From NCBI GenBank assembly GCA_007126835.1, contig SLAO01000105.1, positions 1-22,548 of the forward strand: 22,548 nt of DNA. Direction: 5' to 3'. Made by a program: the position numbers and the translations under genes. The first letter of the stretch is position 1; the number at the start of each line of letters is the position of its first letter. This DNA is from Nitriliruptorales bacterium (lineage in GTDB: Bacteria > Actinomycetota > Nitriliruptoria > Euzebyales > Egibacteraceae). Positions 22,357-22,548 of the stretch are shown here, in pieces. Under the pieces are notes generated by a model. The model was not told the origin of the DNA, did not search any database, and was given only the letters and a program-made list of their open reading frames with translations.

Positions 22357-22548
22357 CGTCGTCGGCTGCGTCGGGGCGGACAGTCGCTGACCGCCGCCTT
22401 CAGTCGCTCGACCGCGGTCACTGGTCGGGGGCGGAAGCCCTGTCCGCGGGCGGATCGGGTCCTTGCTGGCAGGGTCATCTGGCCGTGCTGTTGGGCCTGG
22501 CAGCGGTCGGGTCGCTTGGGACGTCACAGCGGGTCTTACTACCCGGCG
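22357..22548. other. 192-bp 3' edge without a recognised gene
   Basis: I see no supported open frame, promoter or hairpin in the last 192 bases. Confidence 0.5.

Noticed and set aside
21826..22527. Long minus-strand open frame opposite the CPBP gene
   Set aside because: It is the antisense shadow of a gene with recognised catalytic motifs; its composition is Arg/Pro/Gln-rich.

Overview
The window is GC-rich double-stranded bacterial DNA with dense coding, frequent GTG/TTG starts, several candidate TAnnnT -10 elements and almost no T-tract terminators. These traits and the gene families (WYL regulator, DUF2795, GlsB-like protein, TraR/DksA protein with an unusual Cys-Cys-Cys-His finger, zinc-dependent formaldehyde-dehydrogenase-like enzyme) suggest a deep-branching actinobacterium, perhaps a Nitriliruptoria/Egibacter-like lineage. 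The placement is inference from composition and family resemblance. No tRNA, rRNA, CRISPR array, insertion sequence or phage gene was seen.

Layout. (1) 1-3035, plus strand: a glutamate/leucine-type dehydrogenase, then a three-domain regulator (degenerate KaiC/RecA-like core, XRE helix-turn-helix, cupin) and a GreA-like protein. (2) 3039-5812: an ASCH-domain protein with a GNAT-like tail (minus), a short relic of a LuxR-type regulator, and a cation/proton antiporter fused to a UspA-like domain (plus). (3) 5849-7182: a WYL regulator divergent from a 99-residue protein, with two palindromes between them. (4) 7302-13219, minus strand: a complete DMSO-reductase-type respiratory operon: Tat-exported molybdoenzyme (A), four-cluster ferredoxin subunit (B), DmsC-like membrane anchor (C), two hairpins, a TorD-type chaperone, and an unusual ferredoxin-like protein translationally coupled to it. 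A divergent mobB gene (13712-14356), for the bis-MGD cofactor, lies across a 492-bp regulatory gap. (5) 14432-17236, minus: a 934-residue PAS-PAS-PAS-GAF-GGDEF-EAL c-di-GMP protein. (6) 17795-19540, plus: a small zinc-ribbon protein, a three-copy degenerate tandem repeat and a zinc-dependent formaldehyde/alcohol dehydrogenase. (7) 19612-22356: a DUF2795 protein, a conserved hypothetical, a TraR/DksA-type zinc finger, a GlsB-like membrane protein and a CPBP-family membrane protease.

How it fits together. The core accessory unit is the anaerobic respiration island: MobB helps make the cofactor, TorD matures the A subunit before Tat export, C takes quinol electrons and B passes them to A. The extra polyferredoxin has an internal Cys-rich domain unlike a standard NapF/DmsB and is the most likely undescribed component. 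The remaining genes look like stress, redox and signalling functions. The convergent pairs 4/5 of the window's right half are separated by strong hairpins, including a perfect 12-bp stem at 20899-20928.
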